Made by a program: the position numbers and the translations under genes
In this document: positions 41,883 through 55,200 of the stretch, piece by piece
Position numbering within the stretch: the stretch's first letter is position 1
How the letters are laid out: each line of letters begins with the position of its first letter
Source of the DNA: Pseudomonas simiae
GTDB taxonomy: Bacteria > Pseudomonadota > Gammaproteobacteria > Pseudomonadales > Pseudomonadaceae
DNA length: 64,000 bases
Reading direction: 5' to 3'
NCBI RefSeq assembly: GCF_900111895.1
Contig: NZ_FOKB01000003.1
Location: 1-64,000 of the forward strand
The notes under the pieces: generated by a model
Told to the model about the DNA's origin: nothing
The model's input: the letters and a program-made list of their open reading frames with translations, nothing else
Databases searched by the model: none

Positions 41883-43444
41883 CCGCCAAAAAAGAGCAAA
41901 AACGCCAACCGATTTCCACGGGTTCCGAGTGGACCTTTGAACTGATCCAGGCCTATGACCGGGAAATCAGCCGCATTGCGGCGGGTTATGCCCTGGACAC
42001 CTATCCTAACCAGATCGAAGTGATCACCGCCGAACAAATGATGGACGCCTACGCCTCGGTGGGCATGCCGCTGGGTTATCACCATTGGTCCTACGGCAAA
42101 CACTTCCTTAGCACCGAAAAGTCCTACACCCGAGGTCAGATGGGCCTGGCCTACGAAATCGTGATCAACTCCGACCCGTGCATCGCCTACCTGATGGAAG
42201 AGAACACCATCTGCATGCAGGCGTTGGTGGTGGCGCATGCCTGCTATGGGCATAACAGTTTCTTCAAGGGCAACTACCTGTTCCGCACGTGGACCGACGC
42301 CAGTTCGATCATCGATTACCTGGTGTTCGCCAAGCAGTACATCATGCAATGCGAGGAGCGCCACGGCATCGATGCGGTGGAAGACCTGCTCGACTCCTGC
42401 CATGCGCTGATGAACTATGGCGTCGACCGCTACAAACGCCCGTATCCGATTTCCGCCGAGGAAGAACGCCTGCGCCAGAAGGAACGTGAGGAGCACCTGC
42501 AGAAACAGATCAACGACCTGTGGCGCACCATCCCCAAACGCGCCGGCAAGAACAGCGACAAGGACAATGCACGCTTCCCCGCCGAACCGCAGGAAAACAT
42601 CCTCTATTTCCTGGAAAAACACGCGCCGCTGCTGGAACCCTGGCAACGGGAAATCGTGCGTATCGTGCGCAAGATCGCCCAGTACTTTTATCCACAGCGC
42701 CAGACCCAGGTCATGAACGAAGGCTGGGCCACGTTCTGGCACTACACCCTGATGAACGACCTGTACGACGAGGGCCTGGTCACCGACGGTTTCATGATGG
42801 AATTCCTCACCTCCCACACCAGCGTGGTGTTCCAGCCAGGCTTCGACAGCCCGTACTACAACGGCATCAACCCCTACGCGCTGGGCTTTGCCATGTACCG
42901 CGACATCCGGCGCATGTGTGAACACCCCACCGAGGAGGACCGCCGCTGGTTCCCGGAAATCGCCGGCAGCGATTGGCTGTCCACCATCAAGTTCGCCATG
43001 AGCAGCTTCAAGGATGAGAGTTTTATCCTGCAGTACCTGTCGCCGCAGGTCATTCGGGACCTGAAACTGTTCAGCATTCTCGATGACGATCTCAAGGATG
43101 ACCTGGTGGTGCCGGCCATCCACGATGAGCCCGGCTACCGCACCATCCGCGAAACACTGGCAGCGCAATACAACCTGGGCAACCGCGAGCCCAACGTGCA
43201 GATCTACAGTATCGATGTGCGCGGCGACCGCTCCCTGACCTTGCGTCACCAGCAACACGACCGCAAACCCCTGGGTGAATCCACCGAGGAAGTGCTCAAG
43301 CACCTGCATCGGCTGTGGGGCTTCGATATTCACCTCGAAACCCTGCAGGGCGACCAGGTGATGAAAACCCACCACGTGCCACCGCGCACTGATCACAACG
43401 ACAACGACTACGGCCGCCTGGACCTGGCCGTCGTGCATCTCTGA
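41879..43444 (+). CDS. SpoVR family protein (YcgB)
   Basis: The 521-residue protein is a full-length SpoVR domain: [47 protein letters not shown] and [13 protein letters not shown]. The histidines and the NEG motif suggest a metal-dependent fold, but no enzymatic activity is established. In B. subtilis SpoVR acts in spore cortex formation; in non-spore-formers it accompanies prkA and yeaH. Coupled to yeaH by a 4-bp overlap. Confidence 0.94.
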   Translation: MTAKKEQKRQPISTGSEWTFELIQAYDREISRIAAGYALDTYPNQIEVITAEQMMDAYASVGMPLGYHHWSYGKHFLSTEKSYTRGQMGLAYEIVINSDPCIAYLMEENTICMQALVVAHACYGHNSFFKGNYLFRTWTDASSIIDYLVFAKQYIMQCEERHGIDAVEDLLDSCHALMNYGVDRYKRPYPISAEEERLRQKEREEHLQKQINDLWRTIPKRAGKNSDKDNARFPAEPQENILYFLEKHAPLLEPWQREIVRIVRKIAQYFYPQRQTQVMNEGWATFWHYTLMNDLYDEGLVTDGFMMEFLTSHTSVVFQPGFDSPYYNGINPYALGFAMYRDIRRMCEHPTEEDRRWFPEIAGSDWLSTIKFAMSSFKDESFILQYLSPQVIRDLKLFSILDDDLKDDLVVPAIHDEPGYRTIRETLAAQYNLGNREPNVQIYSIDVRGDRSLTLRHQQHDRKPLGESTEEVLKHLHRLWGFDIHLETLQGDQVMKTHHVPPRTDHNDNDYGRLDLAVVHL

Positions 43445-43450
43445 AACAGC

Positions 43451-43506
43451 AAAGCCTCCATTGGCCAGGCACAGGCGGTATCCTGTGCCGCTAATGGAGG
43501 CTTTTT
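43451..43506 (+). terminator. Long two-tier hairpin: spoVR terminator containing the cca ribosome-binding site
   Basis: The outer stem AAAGCCTCCATT/AATGGAGGCTTT (43451-43462 with 43493-43504) has 12 perfect pairs. An inner stem GGCACAGG/CCTGTGCC (43468-43475 with 43482-43489) lies inside it, and TTTTT follows. The GGAGG of cca (43496-43500) is in the 3' arm and the cca ATG is at 43508. The element can thus both end the spoVR transcript and hide the cca start. Confidence 0.88.
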
Positions 43507-43507
43507 C

Positions 43508-44737
43508 ATGAAAATCTACAAAGTCGGCGGTGCGGTGCGGGATCGCCTCTTGGGTATCCCGGTCACCGATATCGACCGCGTTGTCGTGGGCGCGTCTGCC
43601 GAAGAGATGCTCGCCAAGGGCTACAAGCCGGTGGGTGCTGACTTCCCAGTGTTCCTCGACCCCAGGAACGGCGACGAGTACGCCCTGGCCCGTACGGAAC
43701 GCAAAAGCGGTCGGGGTTATGGCGGCTTTGTGTTTCACGCCAGCCCCGAGGTGACGCTGGAAGAAGACCTGATCCGCCGTGACCTGACGATCAACGCCAT
43801 GGCGGAAGACGATGACGGCAACTTGACCGACCCTTACCACGGCCAGCGTGATCTTGAAGGTCGCATTCTACGCCATGTTTCTCCGGCGTTCGCCGAAGAT
43901 CCTCTGCGAGTGCTGCGCGTTGCGCGCTTTGCTGCACGTTATGCGCACCTGGGTTTTACCGTTGCGCCAGAAACACTTGAACTGATGCGCCAACTCAGCG
44001 AATCCGGCGAACTGGAGGCCCTGACACCTGAGCGCAGCTGGAAAGAAATCTCCCGCGCGCTGATGGAAGACCAACCCCAAGTGTTTATTCAGTTACTGCG
44101 CGAATGCGATGCGCTGAAAACCTTGATGCCTGAGGTCGATGCACTCTTCGGCGTGCCGCAACCCGCAGCCCATCACCCGGAAATCGACACCGGCGTGCAC
44201 ACCTTGAGCGTGTTGGAGCAGGCCGCTCTGCACCAGCAGCCGCTGACTGTGCGCTGGGCCTGCCTGCTTCATGACCTGGGCAAGGGCACGACGCCTGTGG
44301 ATAAGTTGCCGCAGCACATCGCCCATGAACACCGGGGCTTGAAACTGATCAAGGCCGTCAATGAACGCTTCAAAGTACCCAGGGATTGCCAGGAGCTGGC
44401 GTTGCTGGTGGGCGAATATCACACCCACGGTCATCGTGCGCTGGAGCTGAAAGCCTCGACATTGCTGGAGTTACTGCACAATTTCGACGTTTACCGTCGA
44501 CCGCAGCGCTTTGAAGAGTTCGTGGTTGCCTGCGAGATGGATGCACGGGGCCGCAAGGGCCTGGAGCAGAGAAGTTACCCACAGGCGGCCTACTTGCGCG
44601 GCGCAGCGAAGGCCGCGCGCGAAGTCGCCGTTGCGCCACTGCTGGAGAAAGGCTTCAAAGGCCCGGAGCTGGGCGAGGCACTTAAGCGCGAACGGCTCAA
44701 GGCATTAAAAATCTACAAGGAACATCACGTCCTCTAG
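43508..44737 (+). CDS. cca: Multifunctional CCA-adding/repair enzyme
   Basis: Adds and repairs the 3' CCA of tRNA. The 409-residue class II nucleotidyltransferase has GGAVRDRLL and the DxD metal pair Asp21/Asp23 in DIDRVV. The [10 protein letters not shown] and [16 protein letters not shown] motifs follow. A C-terminal HD domain (HDLGKGTTP near 256) confers phosphatase/phosphodiesterase activities. Its ribosome-binding site is part of the hairpin listed just before. Convergent with folK. Confidence 0.96.
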   Translation: MKIYKVGGAVRDRLLGIPVTDIDRVVVGASAEEMLAKGYKPVGADFPVFLDPRNGDEYALARTERKSGRGYGGFVFHASPEVTLEEDLIRRDLTINAMAEDDDGNLTDPYHGQRDLEGRILRHVSPAFAEDPLRVLRVARFAARYAHLGFTVAPETLELMRQLSESGELEALTPERSWKEISRALMEDQPQVFIQLLRECDALKTLMPEVDALFGVPQPAAHHPEIDTGVHTLSVLEQAALHQQPLTVRWACLLHDLGKGTTPVDKLPQHIAHEHRGLKLIKAVNERFKVPRDCQELALLVGEYHTHGHRALELKASTLLELLHNFDVYRRPQRFEEFVVACEMDARGRKGLEQRSYPQAAYLRGAAKAAREVAVAPLLEKGFKGPELGEALKRERLKALKIYKEHHVL

Positions 44738-44761
44738 GCGTCCGGCTTGTCGAGCCGTCGC

Positions 44762-45280
44762 CTACAGGAGATGGTTCGGCGTGAGTTGCTGGCCCTGCCA
44801 CTCGAACGCGACAGGCGCCAGAAGCTGGTCAATCTGCGCGTCGCGCCACAGCTCGGCCAGGGTCTTGCCCACTTCAGGGTGGACCCGCGCCGGCGCCATC
44901 AACGACAGTGGCCACAGCACAAACGCGTTCTTCAGGATTTCCGCTCGCGGCAGAACCAATCCATCGAAATTGCCCACCAGGTCGCCATACAGCAGCACGT
45001 CGATGTCCAACGGCAGCCCCTTGCGATCCGGCGCGTAGCGGCCATTGTCGGCCTCGATGAGCTTCAATCGGCGATCCAGCTCCATCAACGGCAGATCGGT
45101 GTAAGCCGACACCACCAGGTTGAAGAACGGCCCGCTCTTGATACCCACCGGCTGGCTTTCAAACACCGCCGAGCAACGCACATCCGTCAGGAAACTCGCC
45201 AACGCGTCCAGACCGGCGCGTAGATGCCGCTCGCGCTCGATATTGCTGCCTAGGCCTAGGTAAACCTGAGTTAGCGGCAT
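44762..45280 (-). CDS. folK: 6-hydroxymethyl-7,8-dihydropterin pyrophosphokinase
   Basis: Transfers pyrophosphate from ATP to the pterin in folate synthesis. The 172-residue product has VYLGLGSNIERE, the SAVFESQPVG segment, and PLDIDVLLYGD with catalytic metal-binding Asp residues followed by LPRAEILKNAFVLWPL. Its start overlaps the end of folB by 10 bp, so the two folate steps are coupled. Confidence 0.95.
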   Translation of the reverse strand: MPLTQVYLGLGSNIERERHLRAGLDALASFLTDVRCSAVFESQPVGIKSGPFFNLVVSAYTDLPLMELDRRLKLIEADNGRYAPDRKGLPLDIDVLLYGDLVGNFDGLVLPRAEILKNAFVLWPLSLMAPARVHPEVGKTLAELWRDAQIDQLLAPVAFEWQGQQLTPNHLL

Positions 45281-45624
45281 CCGCGCTCGATCTCCACACC
45301 CACACCCTTGGCAGCCGGAACGGCGCCTGGCTTGGTCAATTTGAGGTGCAACCAGGGAATCTGGAATTCACTCATCAGCACTTCGGCCAGGCGTTCGGCA
45401 AAGGTTTCCACCAACTGGTACTGGGATTTTTCGGCAAAGGCCTGGATACGCGCGGACACACTGGCGTAATCCAGCGCCAATGTCAGGTCGTCACCGGCCG
45501 CAGCCGGGCGGTTATCCCAGGCAAAGCTCAGGTCCAAGCGCAGGCACTGACGGATTCCGCGCTCCCAGTCGTAGGCCCCGATAACGGTGTCGACTTCCAG
45601 GCCTTCGATAAACACTCTGTCCAA
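45271..45624 (-). CDS. folB: Dihydroneopterin aldolase
   Basis: Cleaves dihydroneopterin to the hydroxymethyl pterin used by FolK. The 117-residue product matches the family from its first residues ([21 protein letters not shown], Tyr and Glu of the active site) to [21 protein letters not shown]. The start is a TTG at 45624, preceded by GCGGAGAAA at good spacing. Another TTG eight codons upstream has no such site. Confidence 0.92.
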   Translation of the reverse strand: MDRVFIEGLEVDTVIGAYDWERGIRQCLRLDLSFAWDNRPAAAGDDLTLALDYASVSARIQAFAEKSQYQLVETFAERLAEVLMSEFQIPWLHLKLTKPGAVPAAKGVGVEIERGCR

Positions 45625-45698
45625 GCACTTTTCTCCGCAGCACGACAAGGGCGCGATGCCCCGTTAGAATCAGGGCGTCCTCGCCCGGAATAGTTAGC

Positions 45699-46268
45699 AT
45701 GTTTTGGTCACTGGCGATTTTCGCCTACCTGCTCGGCTCACTGTCCTTCGCCATTTTGCTCAGCCGCCTGACGGGAAATCCCGACCCGCGAATGAGTGGC
45801 TCAGGCAATGCCGGCGCCACCAATATGTTGCGCCTGGCCGGCAAGAAACTCGCCGTACTGACGCTGCTGGGCGACCTGTGCAAGGGTTTATTGCCCGTGC
45901 TGATCGCCAGCCTCGCCGGCCTGACCCTGCAACAGCAGGCCTGGATCGGCGTATGTGCCGTTCTCGGCCATCTGTTTCCCCTGTACTTCCGCTTTCGCGG
46001 CGGCAAAGGCGTCGCCACGGCAGCCGGAATGTTGCTGGGGATCTACCCGCCGGCGGCTTTGCTGGCCGTGCTCGCCTGGCTGCTGACGTTCTACCTGACT
46101 CGCACCAGCTCACTCGCCGCGCTGATCGCCACCCCACTCACCCTGCCGCTACTGGCCTGGCAAGAACCGGCGGCACTGCTGCCGATGAGCGTGCTGACAC
46201 TGCTGATCGTCTGGCGCCACCGGGGCAATTTACGCGACCTGTTTGCCGGGCGCGAACGGCATTTTTAA
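45699..46268 (+). CDS. plsY: Acyl-phosphate glycerol-3-phosphate acyltransferase PlsY
   Basis: Inner-membrane enzyme making lysophosphatidic acid from acyl-phosphate. The 189-residue polytopic protein has the three conserved loops: [11 protein letters not shown], the [10 protein letters not shown] glycine/lysine loop and the C-terminal [10 protein letters not shown]. Divergent from folB with only about 75 bp between. Confidence 0.95.
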   Translation: MFWSLAIFAYLLGSLSFAILLSRLTGNPDPRMSGSGNAGATNMLRLAGKKLAVLTLLGDLCKGLLPVLIASLAGLTLQQQAWIGVCAVLGHLFPLYFRFRGGKGVATAAGMLLGIYPPAALLAVLAWLLTFYLTRTSSLAALIATPLTLPLLAWQEPAALLPMSVLTLLIVWRHRGNLRDLFAGRERHF

Positions 46269-46300
46269 ATACCGTCGATGAGCCCGGCCCACCTGCGTCG

Positions 46301-47326
46301 TTACAGCGGCGACAACTGCTCCATCGGCCAGCGCGCCTGCACGCTGATAGCCAGGCTTTCGTGCTGCCCCGCCTGCAAGCGCTGGCAACCGGCATAGGCG
46401 ATCATCGCGCCGTTGTCGGTGCAGAACTCGGGGCGCGCGTAGAACACGTCGCCCTTCATGTCGCCGAGCATTTTTTCCAGCGAACTGCGCAAGGCCTTGT
46501 TGGCGCTGACGCCGCCTGCGATCACCAGGCGCTTCATGCCCGCCTGTTTCAGAGCGCGCTTGCACTTGATGGTCAAAGTCTCCACCACGGCCTGCTGGAA
46601 CGCCAGAGCGATGTCGCAACGGGCTTGCTCACTGTCGTCTCCGGCGCTGACGCTTTGCTGCCAGGTGTTCAGCGCAGAGGTTTTCAAGCCGCTGAAGCTG
46701 AACATCAGGCCCGGGCGATCGCACATCGGCCGCGGGAAGGTGTAGCGACCGGCAACGCCTTTTTCGGCGAGACGGGCGATTTCCGGGCCGCCGGGATAAT
46801 TGAGGCCCATCATCTTCGCGGTCTTGTCGAAGGCTTCACCGGCAGCGTCGTCCAGGGATTCACCCAAAAGGGTGTATTGGCCGATTCCGTCCACCTGAAC
46901 CAACTGCGTATGGCCGCCGGAAACCAACAATGCGACGAACGGGAACTCTGGCGGTGTTTTTTCCAGCATCGGCGCCAATAAATGGCCTTCCATATGGTGC
47001 ACGCCGAGGGCTGGAATGCCCCAGGCAAACGCCAGCGCCTGGGCGCAAGAGGCCCCAACCAGCAGGGCTCCAACCAATCCGGGGCCAGCGGTGTAGGCGA
47101 TGGCGTCGATCTCGGTCGGCACGCAGCCTGCCTCATCCAACACCTGACGGATCAGGGGTAGCATGCGTTTGACGTGATCACGGCTGGCCAGCTCCGGCAC
47201 CACGCCACCGTAGGCGCGGTGCAGGTCGATCTGACTGAACAGCGCATCGGCCAAGAGCCCGCGTTCACTGTCGTAAAGTGCGACACCGGTTTCGTCGCAG
47301 GAGGTTTCAAGTCCCAGTACTAGCAT
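46301..47326 (-). CDS. tsaD: tRNA N6-adenosine threonylcarbamoyltransferase
   Basis: Catalytic subunit of the t6A37 tRNA modification complex with TsaB and TsaE. The 341-residue ASKHA protein starts [14 protein letters not shown]. It has metal histidines His111 and His115 in [10 protein letters not shown], the [10 protein letters not shown] phosphate loop and the [11 protein letters not shown] motif. Divergent from rpsU, a common arrangement. Confidence 0.97.
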   Translation of the reverse strand: MLVLGLETSCDETGVALYDSERGLLADALFSQIDLHRAYGGVVPELASRDHVKRMLPLIRQVLDEAGCVPTEIDAIAYTAGPGLVGALLVGASCAQALAFAWGIPALGVHHMEGHLLAPMLEKTPPEFPFVALLVSGGHTQLVQVDGIGQYTLLGESLDDAAGEAFDKTAKMMGLNYPGGPEIARLAEKGVAGRYTFPRPMCDRPGLMFSFSGLKTSALNTWQQSVSAGDDSEQARCDIALAFQQAVVETLTIKCKRALKQAGMKRLVIAGGVSANKALRSSLEKMLGDMKGDVFYARPEFCTDNGAMIAYAGCQRLQAGQHESLAISVQARWPMEQLSPL

Positions 47327-47528
47327 GGGTTTGCGCCTTGTAGAGGCTGAATTCGAAGGCGCGCATAATAGTCGCCACTCCCCCTCCCGACTAGCGGTTT
47401 TCGATCAGAGGCTTTGCATTCCGGGCAATGAGGGGTTAACATCCGCAACCCTTAAAAACCGACGACCTCAGCCGCGAATTTTTTGCGACGAGAACGTTGA
47501 TCCCGGTAATGAAAGAAGGTAGCTCTGG

Positions 47529-47744
47529 ATGCCAGCCGTCAAAGTTAAAGAGAACGAACCCTTCGACGTAGCTCTGCGTCGTTTCAAGCGCTCCTGCGAA
47601 AAAGCCGGTGTACTGGCTGAAGTTCGTAGCCGCGAATTTTACGAGAAGCCAACTTCTGAGCGTAAGCGTAAAGCAGCAGCCGCTGTTAAGCGTCACGCCA
47701 AGAAAGTTCAGCGCGAACAGCGCCGCGCCGTTCGTCTGTACTAA
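47529..47744 (+). CDS. rpsU: 30S ribosomal protein S21
   Basis: The 71-residue basic protein ([20 protein letters not shown]) has the typical Arg/Lys-rich C-terminus. First gene of the macromolecular-synthesis operon rpsU-dnaG-rpoD. GAAGGTAG precedes the ATG. Confidence 0.98.
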
Positions 47745-47774
47745 TACACAGACGTTCGTAGCAAGCTTCTGCCA

Positions 47775-47795
47775 AGCCCGGCCCTCAGCCGGGCT
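47775..47795 (+). terminator. Hairpin after rpsU (attenuator candidate)
   Basis: AGCCCGGC (47775-47782) and GCCGGGCT (47788-47795) form a perfect 8-bp stem with a 5-nt loop, 30 bp after the rpsU stop. There is no T tract. In the E. coli operon a partial terminator in this position lowers dnaG relative to rpsU. The remaining ~390 bp up to dnaG hold no convincing gene. Confidence 0.55.
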
Positions 47796-48189
47796 AATGG
47801 CATTTGCGGATATCGCTTGATGCTTCACTGTTGACGTCGCACACGCGACCGATACAACTGCTTCACACGTCAGGACTGGCTCTTTTGCCAGCGGTGCACG
47901 TCTCTTCTGACGAGCCTATCAAGGCTACTGACGAGCACACTTATTTTTCAAGCAGACGATCAACTGTATCGACTGTGCCCGACAATGAGCTTCCGAGGCC
48001 GCCATTGGCCAAGACCGGATGCCGGGGCAACATTTCCATGCCAAAAACCTGATTGAAACTAACGTCAGTGAATGAACGGCAGATACACTTCCTGAATGCC
48101 CAAGCAGACACCTGATGATCGAGCCGCGCAATGCGTGCGCTTGAACAATCAATGGGCCCTCATTGACACGCAGTGATGACGAGAACGCC

Positions 48190-50163
48190 ATGGCCGGGCT
48201 GATTCCCCAGAGCTTTATTGACGACCTTCTGAACCGCACCGACATCGTCGATGTTGTCAGCTCGCGCGTGCAACTGAAAAAAGCTGGCAAGAACTACACC
48301 GCCTGCTGCCCGTTCCATAAAGAGAAGACCCCGTCGTTCAGTGTCAGCCCCGACAAGCAGTTCTATTACTGCTTCGGCTGCGGCGCAGGCGGCAACGCCT
48401 TGGGTTTTCTCATGGACCACGACAACCTGGACTTCCCCCAGGCTATCGAGGACCTGGCCAAAGCCGCTGGCATGGAAGTCCCACGCGAGGAAAGCGGCCG
48501 TCCGCACAAGCCGCGCCAACCCACCGATTCGCCGCTGTACCCGCTGCTGACGGCCGCTGCCGACTTTTACCGTCAGGCGCTTAAAAGCCATCCGCAGCGC
48601 AAGGCCGCCGTCGACTACCTGAAAGGTCGCGGCCTCACGGGTGAGATCGCCCGCGACTTCGGCCTGGGGTTCGCGCCGCCCGGCTGGGACAACCTGTACA
48701 AGCACTTGAGCAGCGACACTCTCCAACAAAAGGCCATGATCGACGCCGGCCTGCTGGTGGAGAACGCCGAGACCGGCAAACGCTATGACCGCTTCCGCGA
48801 TCGCGTCATGTTCCCGATCCGCGACAGCCGGGGTCGGATCATCGCCTTTGGTGGCCGCGTGCTGGGGGACGACAAGCCCAAGTACCTGAACTCCCCGGAA
48901 ACCCCGGTTTTTCATAAGGGCCAGGAACTCTATGGCCTGTTCGAAGCGCGCAAGCACAACCGCAACCTCGATGAGATTATCGTGGTTGAAGGTTATATGG
49001 ACGTCATCGCGCTCGCCCAACAAGGCTTGCGCAACGCGGTCGCCACCCTGGGCACCGCCACCAGCGAAGAACACATGAAACGCCTGTTTCGCGTGGTGCC
49101 CAGCGTGTTGTTCTGCTTCGACGGCGACCAGGCCGGCCGCAATGCAGCCTGGCGCGCACTCGAAGCCACGCTGTCGAGCCTGCAGGACGGGCGTCGCGCA
49201 CGCTTCCTGTTCCTGCCCGAAGGCGAAGACCCGGACACCCTGGTGCGCTCCGAAGGCACCGACGCGTTCCGCGCGCGCATCAACCAGCATGCACAGCCGC
49301 TGGCGGACTACTTCTTCCAGCAACTGACCGAAGAAGCCGACCCACGCTCCCTCGAAGGCAAGGCCCACATGGCCACCCTTGCGGCGCCGCTGATCGACAA
49401 AGTCCCCGGCGCCAACCTGAAGTCATTGATGCGCATGCGCCTGCAGGAAATCACCGGGTTAAGCGGCGAAGCCGTCAGCCAGCTGGTGCACAACACGCCG
49501 CATGATGCGCCGCCACCGGCCTATGACCCAGGCATGGATTACGACGCCATGCCGGACTATTCCGACTTCCATCAACCTCAGGAGGCCTACGCCCCCCAGC
49601 AGGAGTGGACACCGAAAAAGTCCGGCAACGACGGCAAGAAATGGGAAAAGAAACCCTGGAGCAAGAACGGCAAGCGCGGTGATCGCGATGAGGCGTATGC
49701 CCCGCGGACGCCTGTCGCCGTAGAAGCGCCAACGCTCATTGCCCTGCGCACGCTCATCCACCATCCGCAACTGGCGGAAAAGGTCGAGAGCGCCGATCAC
49801 TTTGCCAACGCGAGCAACACTTACGCCCAGGTACTGATCGCCTTGATCGAGGCGGTACAGAAAAATCCTAAGCTAAACTCAATTCAGTTGATGGCGCGCT
49901 GGCACGGCACCGAACAGGGCCGACTGTTGAAAGCCCTTGCGGAAAAGGAGTGGCTAATTGACGGCGATAACCTTGAACAACAGTTTTTAGACACCATTAC
50001 TAGGTTATCCGCGGGCCAGCATACGCAGACCCTCGATGAACTGATCAAGAAAGCAAGGCAGCCGGGATTATCGGCTGAAGAGCAAATTCAGATAGCAAAA
50101 CAGATGCGCGACCTCTTAAAACAGAATGTTTCCGCATCAAACCCGACCTCAGCTGGCGTGTGA
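48190..50163 (+). CDS. dnaG: DNA primase
   Basis: Lays RNA primers at the replication fork. The 657-residue protein has an N-terminal zinc finger (Cys40, His43, Cys61, Cys64 within CCPFHKEKTPSF and CFGCGAGG). A TOPRIM core follows with EGYMD and DGDQAGR, then a Pro/Lys-rich linker (about 435-515) and the C-terminal DnaB-binding helical domain. I start at MAGLIPQSF; a TTG 27 bp upstream is in frame. The ribosome-binding site is weak, as expected for a protein kept at low copy number. Confidence 0.96.
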   Translation: MAGLIPQSFIDDLLNRTDIVDVVSSRVQLKKAGKNYTACCPFHKEKTPSFSVSPDKQFYYCFGCGAGGNALGFLMDHDNLDFPQAIEDLAKAAGMEVPREESGRPHKPRQPTDSPLYPLLTAAADFYRQALKSHPQRKAAVDYLKGRGLTGEIARDFGLGFAPPGWDNLYKHLSSDTLQQKAMIDAGLLVENAETGKRYDRFRDRVMFPIRDSRGRIIAFGGRVLGDDKPKYLNSPETPVFHKGQELYGLFEARKHNRNLDEIIVVEGYMDVIALAQQGLRNAVATLGTATSEEHMKRLFRVVPSVLFCFDGDQAGRNAAWRALEATLSSLQDGRRARFLFLPEGEDPDTLVRSEGTDAFRARINQHAQPLADYFFQQLTEEADPRSLEGKAHMATLAAPLIDKVPGANLKSLMRMRLQEITGLSGEAVSQLVHNTPHDAPPPAYDPGMDYDAMPDYSDFHQPQEAYAPQQEWTPKKSGNDGKKWEKKPWSKNGKRGDRDEAYAPRTPVAVEAPTLIALRTLIHHPQLAEKVESADHFANASNTYAQVLIALIEAVQKNPKLNSIQLMARWHGTEQGRLLKALAEKEWLIDGDNLEQQFLDTITRLSAGQHTQTLDELIKKARQPGLSAEEQIQIAKQMRDLLKQNVSASNPTSAGV

Positions 50164-50230
50164 GGTCATAGCTCGGGTATAATCCTCGGCTTGTTTTTTG
50201 CCCGCCAAGACCTTCAGTGGATAGGGTGTT

Positions 50231-52081
<1,851 letters not shown>

Positions 52082-52087
52082 TACCAG

Positions 52088-52113
52088 AACCCCCGGCCCA
52101 GGCCGGGGGTTTT
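52088..52113 (+). terminator. Intrinsic terminator after rpoD
   Basis: An 11-bp perfect stem (52088-52098 with 52101-52111), a 2-nt loop and a T-rich tail (TTTT then GCTTTCT). It ends the rpsU-dnaG-rpoD unit. Confidence 0.9.
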
Positions 52114-52202
52114 GCTTTCTACAGATAAAATCCCAAGCAACACCCCTCCCTCGCAATGCCCGTCTACACTCGAAATATTCCCCGTGCCATAACGAGACCG
52201 TT

Positions 52203-55200
52203 ATGCCCAGACTGCCGGCCGTGTTACTGCTGTCGCTGCTGACCTGGACCGCAACGGCTGGCGCGTTGACTCTTAGCGATGATGAGCGTGGCTGGCTGGC
52301 GGACCATCAGGAGTTGCGCTTGGGGGTGGATGCGTCGTGGCCACCCTTTGAATACCGTGACGACGAGGGCCGCTACCAAGGTTTGGCGGCCGACTACGTG
52401 CGCCTGATCCAGGACCGCCTGGGCGTGCGCGTCAAGCTGATCGAGCCGGAGAACTGGAGCGCCGTGCTGGAGCAGGCCCGCAACAACCAGCTCGACCTGC
52501 TGCCCGGCATCATGTCCACACCCGAGCGCCAGGGCTACATGGCATTCACCCGCCCGTACCTGGACTTCCCCATCGTCATCCTGGCCCATGAAGGCGGCGC
52601 CAAACCGCGCACCCTGAAGGACCTCTACGGCTTGAAGATTGCCGTGGTAGAAAACTACGCCCCTCATGAACTGCTGCGCACCCATCATCCCGACCTCAAC
52701 CTAGTGGCACTGCCGAACGTCAGCTCGACGCTGCAGGCCCTGGCCACCGATGAAGTGGATGCGGTGGTTGGCGACCTCGCCTCAAGCGTCTGGAGCCTTC
52801 GCCAACTCAAGCTCGACGGCTTGTACGTCAGCGGCGAAACCCCCTACCGTTACCAATTGGCGATGGGCGTACCGCGCGACAACAAAATGCTCGTGGGCAT
52901 CCTCGACAAGGTGCTGGCTGACCTCAGCCCGGAAGAAACCGACGCGATCCAGCAACATTGGGTCGGCAGCGTTACCGACCATCGCACGTTCTGGAAGGAC
53001 CTGCTGATCTATGGCCTGCCCGCCGTGCTGTTATTGAGCACCGTATTGGCCGTGGTGATCCGGATCAATCGCCGGCTCAGTTCGGAAATTGCCCGCCGCG
53101 TCGCCCTCGAACAGGAACTGCGCAGCAGCGAATACCACTATCGCGGCCTGGTGGAGAGCCTGTCCGCCATCGCCTGGGAAGCCAGTGTCACCGACTTCAC
53201 CTACAGCTACGTGTCACCGCATGCCGAGGAATTACTCGGTTATCCCCGCGCGCACTGGCTGATTCCGGGCTTCTGGCGCAACATCATTCACCCCGCCGAC
53301 CTGACGCGCGCCGAAGCCTATTGCTACCGTGAAACCCGCGCTAACCGCGATCACAGCATCGATTACCGCGTGATCACCGCCGACGGCCGTTGCCTGTGGG
53401 TGCGTGACATCGTCAGCCTGATAGAACACGGGCATGAGCCGGTACTGCGCGGCCTGATGATCGATATCAGCGAGGCCAAGCGCACCGAGGAAGCCTTGCA
53501 GCTGTCCGAGCAGAAATTCGCCTCGGTGTTCCAGCAATGCCCGGACATGTTGGTGATTGCTCGTCTCTCCGATGGCTGCCTGCTGGAGGTCAACAAGGCA
53601 TTCGAAGACCAAATAGGCCTGAAGGCCGAACACGTGGTGGGTAAAACCGCCACCGAACTGAATATCTGGGGCATTCAGGGCGTGGGGCCGGACCTGCTGC
53701 AACGGGTGCAGACCACCAGCATTCGCAACCTGGAAATGCCCTTTCTGCGCAGCAATGGCCAAGCCTTCACCGGGTTGATCTCCGCCGAACCGTTTCAACT
53801 CGACACCATTGAAGCCATTGTGGTGGTGGTGCGCGACATCACCCAGCTCAAGGAAACCCAGCAACAACTGCAGACCTCCGAAGAGAAATTCGCCAAGGCC
53901 TTTCACGCCTCCCCTGACGGTTTGCTGCTGAGCCGACAGCGCGATGGTCTGCTGATTGAAGTGAACGACGGTTTCAGCCGAATCACTGGTTTCACCAGCG
54001 CCACGTCCCTCGACCAATCGACCTTGGACCTGGGCATCTGGGTCGACCTCAACGAACGCAAACACATGCTGGAGCTGATGCAGCGCGATGGCTTTGTGCG
54101 CGACTTCATCTGCCATATACGCCGCAGCGATGGCCAGATCCGCCTGTGCGAGTTATCCAGCCGCCCACTGCCTATCGGCGACGACGATTGCATGCTGACC
54201 ATCGCGCGAGACATCACCGAACGCCAACTGATGCAGGAAAAACTGCAACAAGCTGCCACCGTGTTCGAGAGCACGGCCGAAGGAGTATTGATCACCGACA
54301 CCCGGCAGAACATCAGTGCCGTCAACCGTGCCTTCAGTGAAATCACCGGCTACAGCGAGGCCGAAGCCCTCGGCAACACCCCCCGCTTACTCGCTTCCGG
54401 GCTGCATGACAGCGCATTTTATGCGGCGATGTGGCACCAATTGACCGCCCAAGGGCACTGGCAGGGCGAGATCTCCAACCGTCGCAAGAACGGTGAGCTT
54501 TACCCCAGTTGGCTGACCATCAGCGCCGTGCGCAACCGCGAGCAGTTGATCACACACTTCGTCGCGGTGTTTGCCGACATCTCCAGCCTCAAACTTGCCC
54601 AGGCGCGCCTCGACTACCAGGCGCATCACGACCCCTTGACCGGCCTGCCCAACCGCACACTCTTCGAAAGCCGGCTGCAAGCGGCCCTCAACGGCCATCA
54701 GGAAACCGGTCAACAAGGCGCCGTACTGTTTCTCGACCTGGACCGCTTCAAACACATCAACGACAGCCTCGGCCACCCGATCGGCGACCTGCTGCTCAAA
54801 GACATCGCCGTGCGCCTCAAGGAGCAGTTGCGAGACATCGACACCGTCGCCCGCCTGGGCGGCGACGAGTTCATCATCCTGCTCCCCGGCTTGCAGCACG
54901 CCAGCGACGCCCAGTACCTGGCCAACAAACTGCTGGCCTGCTTCACACCACCGTTCCAGGCGGGTGAGCATGAGTTCTTTATCAGCGCGAGCATCGGCAC
55001 CAGCCTATACCCGGAGGACGGCACCGACGTCGCCACGCTGGTCAAGAACGCCGACGCCGCGATGTACCGCTCCAAGGCCAAGGGGCGCAACCGGGTTGAA
55101 AGCTATACTCGCGACCTCACCGCCCAGGCCAACGAACGCGTGGCACTCGAACACGAACTGCGCCGCGCCATCGAGCGCGATGAGCTGAGCCTCTACTACC

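Noticed and set aside
47804..48052. Open frame of about 80 codons between rpsU and dnaG
   Set aside because: No ribosome-binding site, composition unlike a protein, and it lies in the well-known non-coding stretch of the rpsU-dnaG-rpoD operon.
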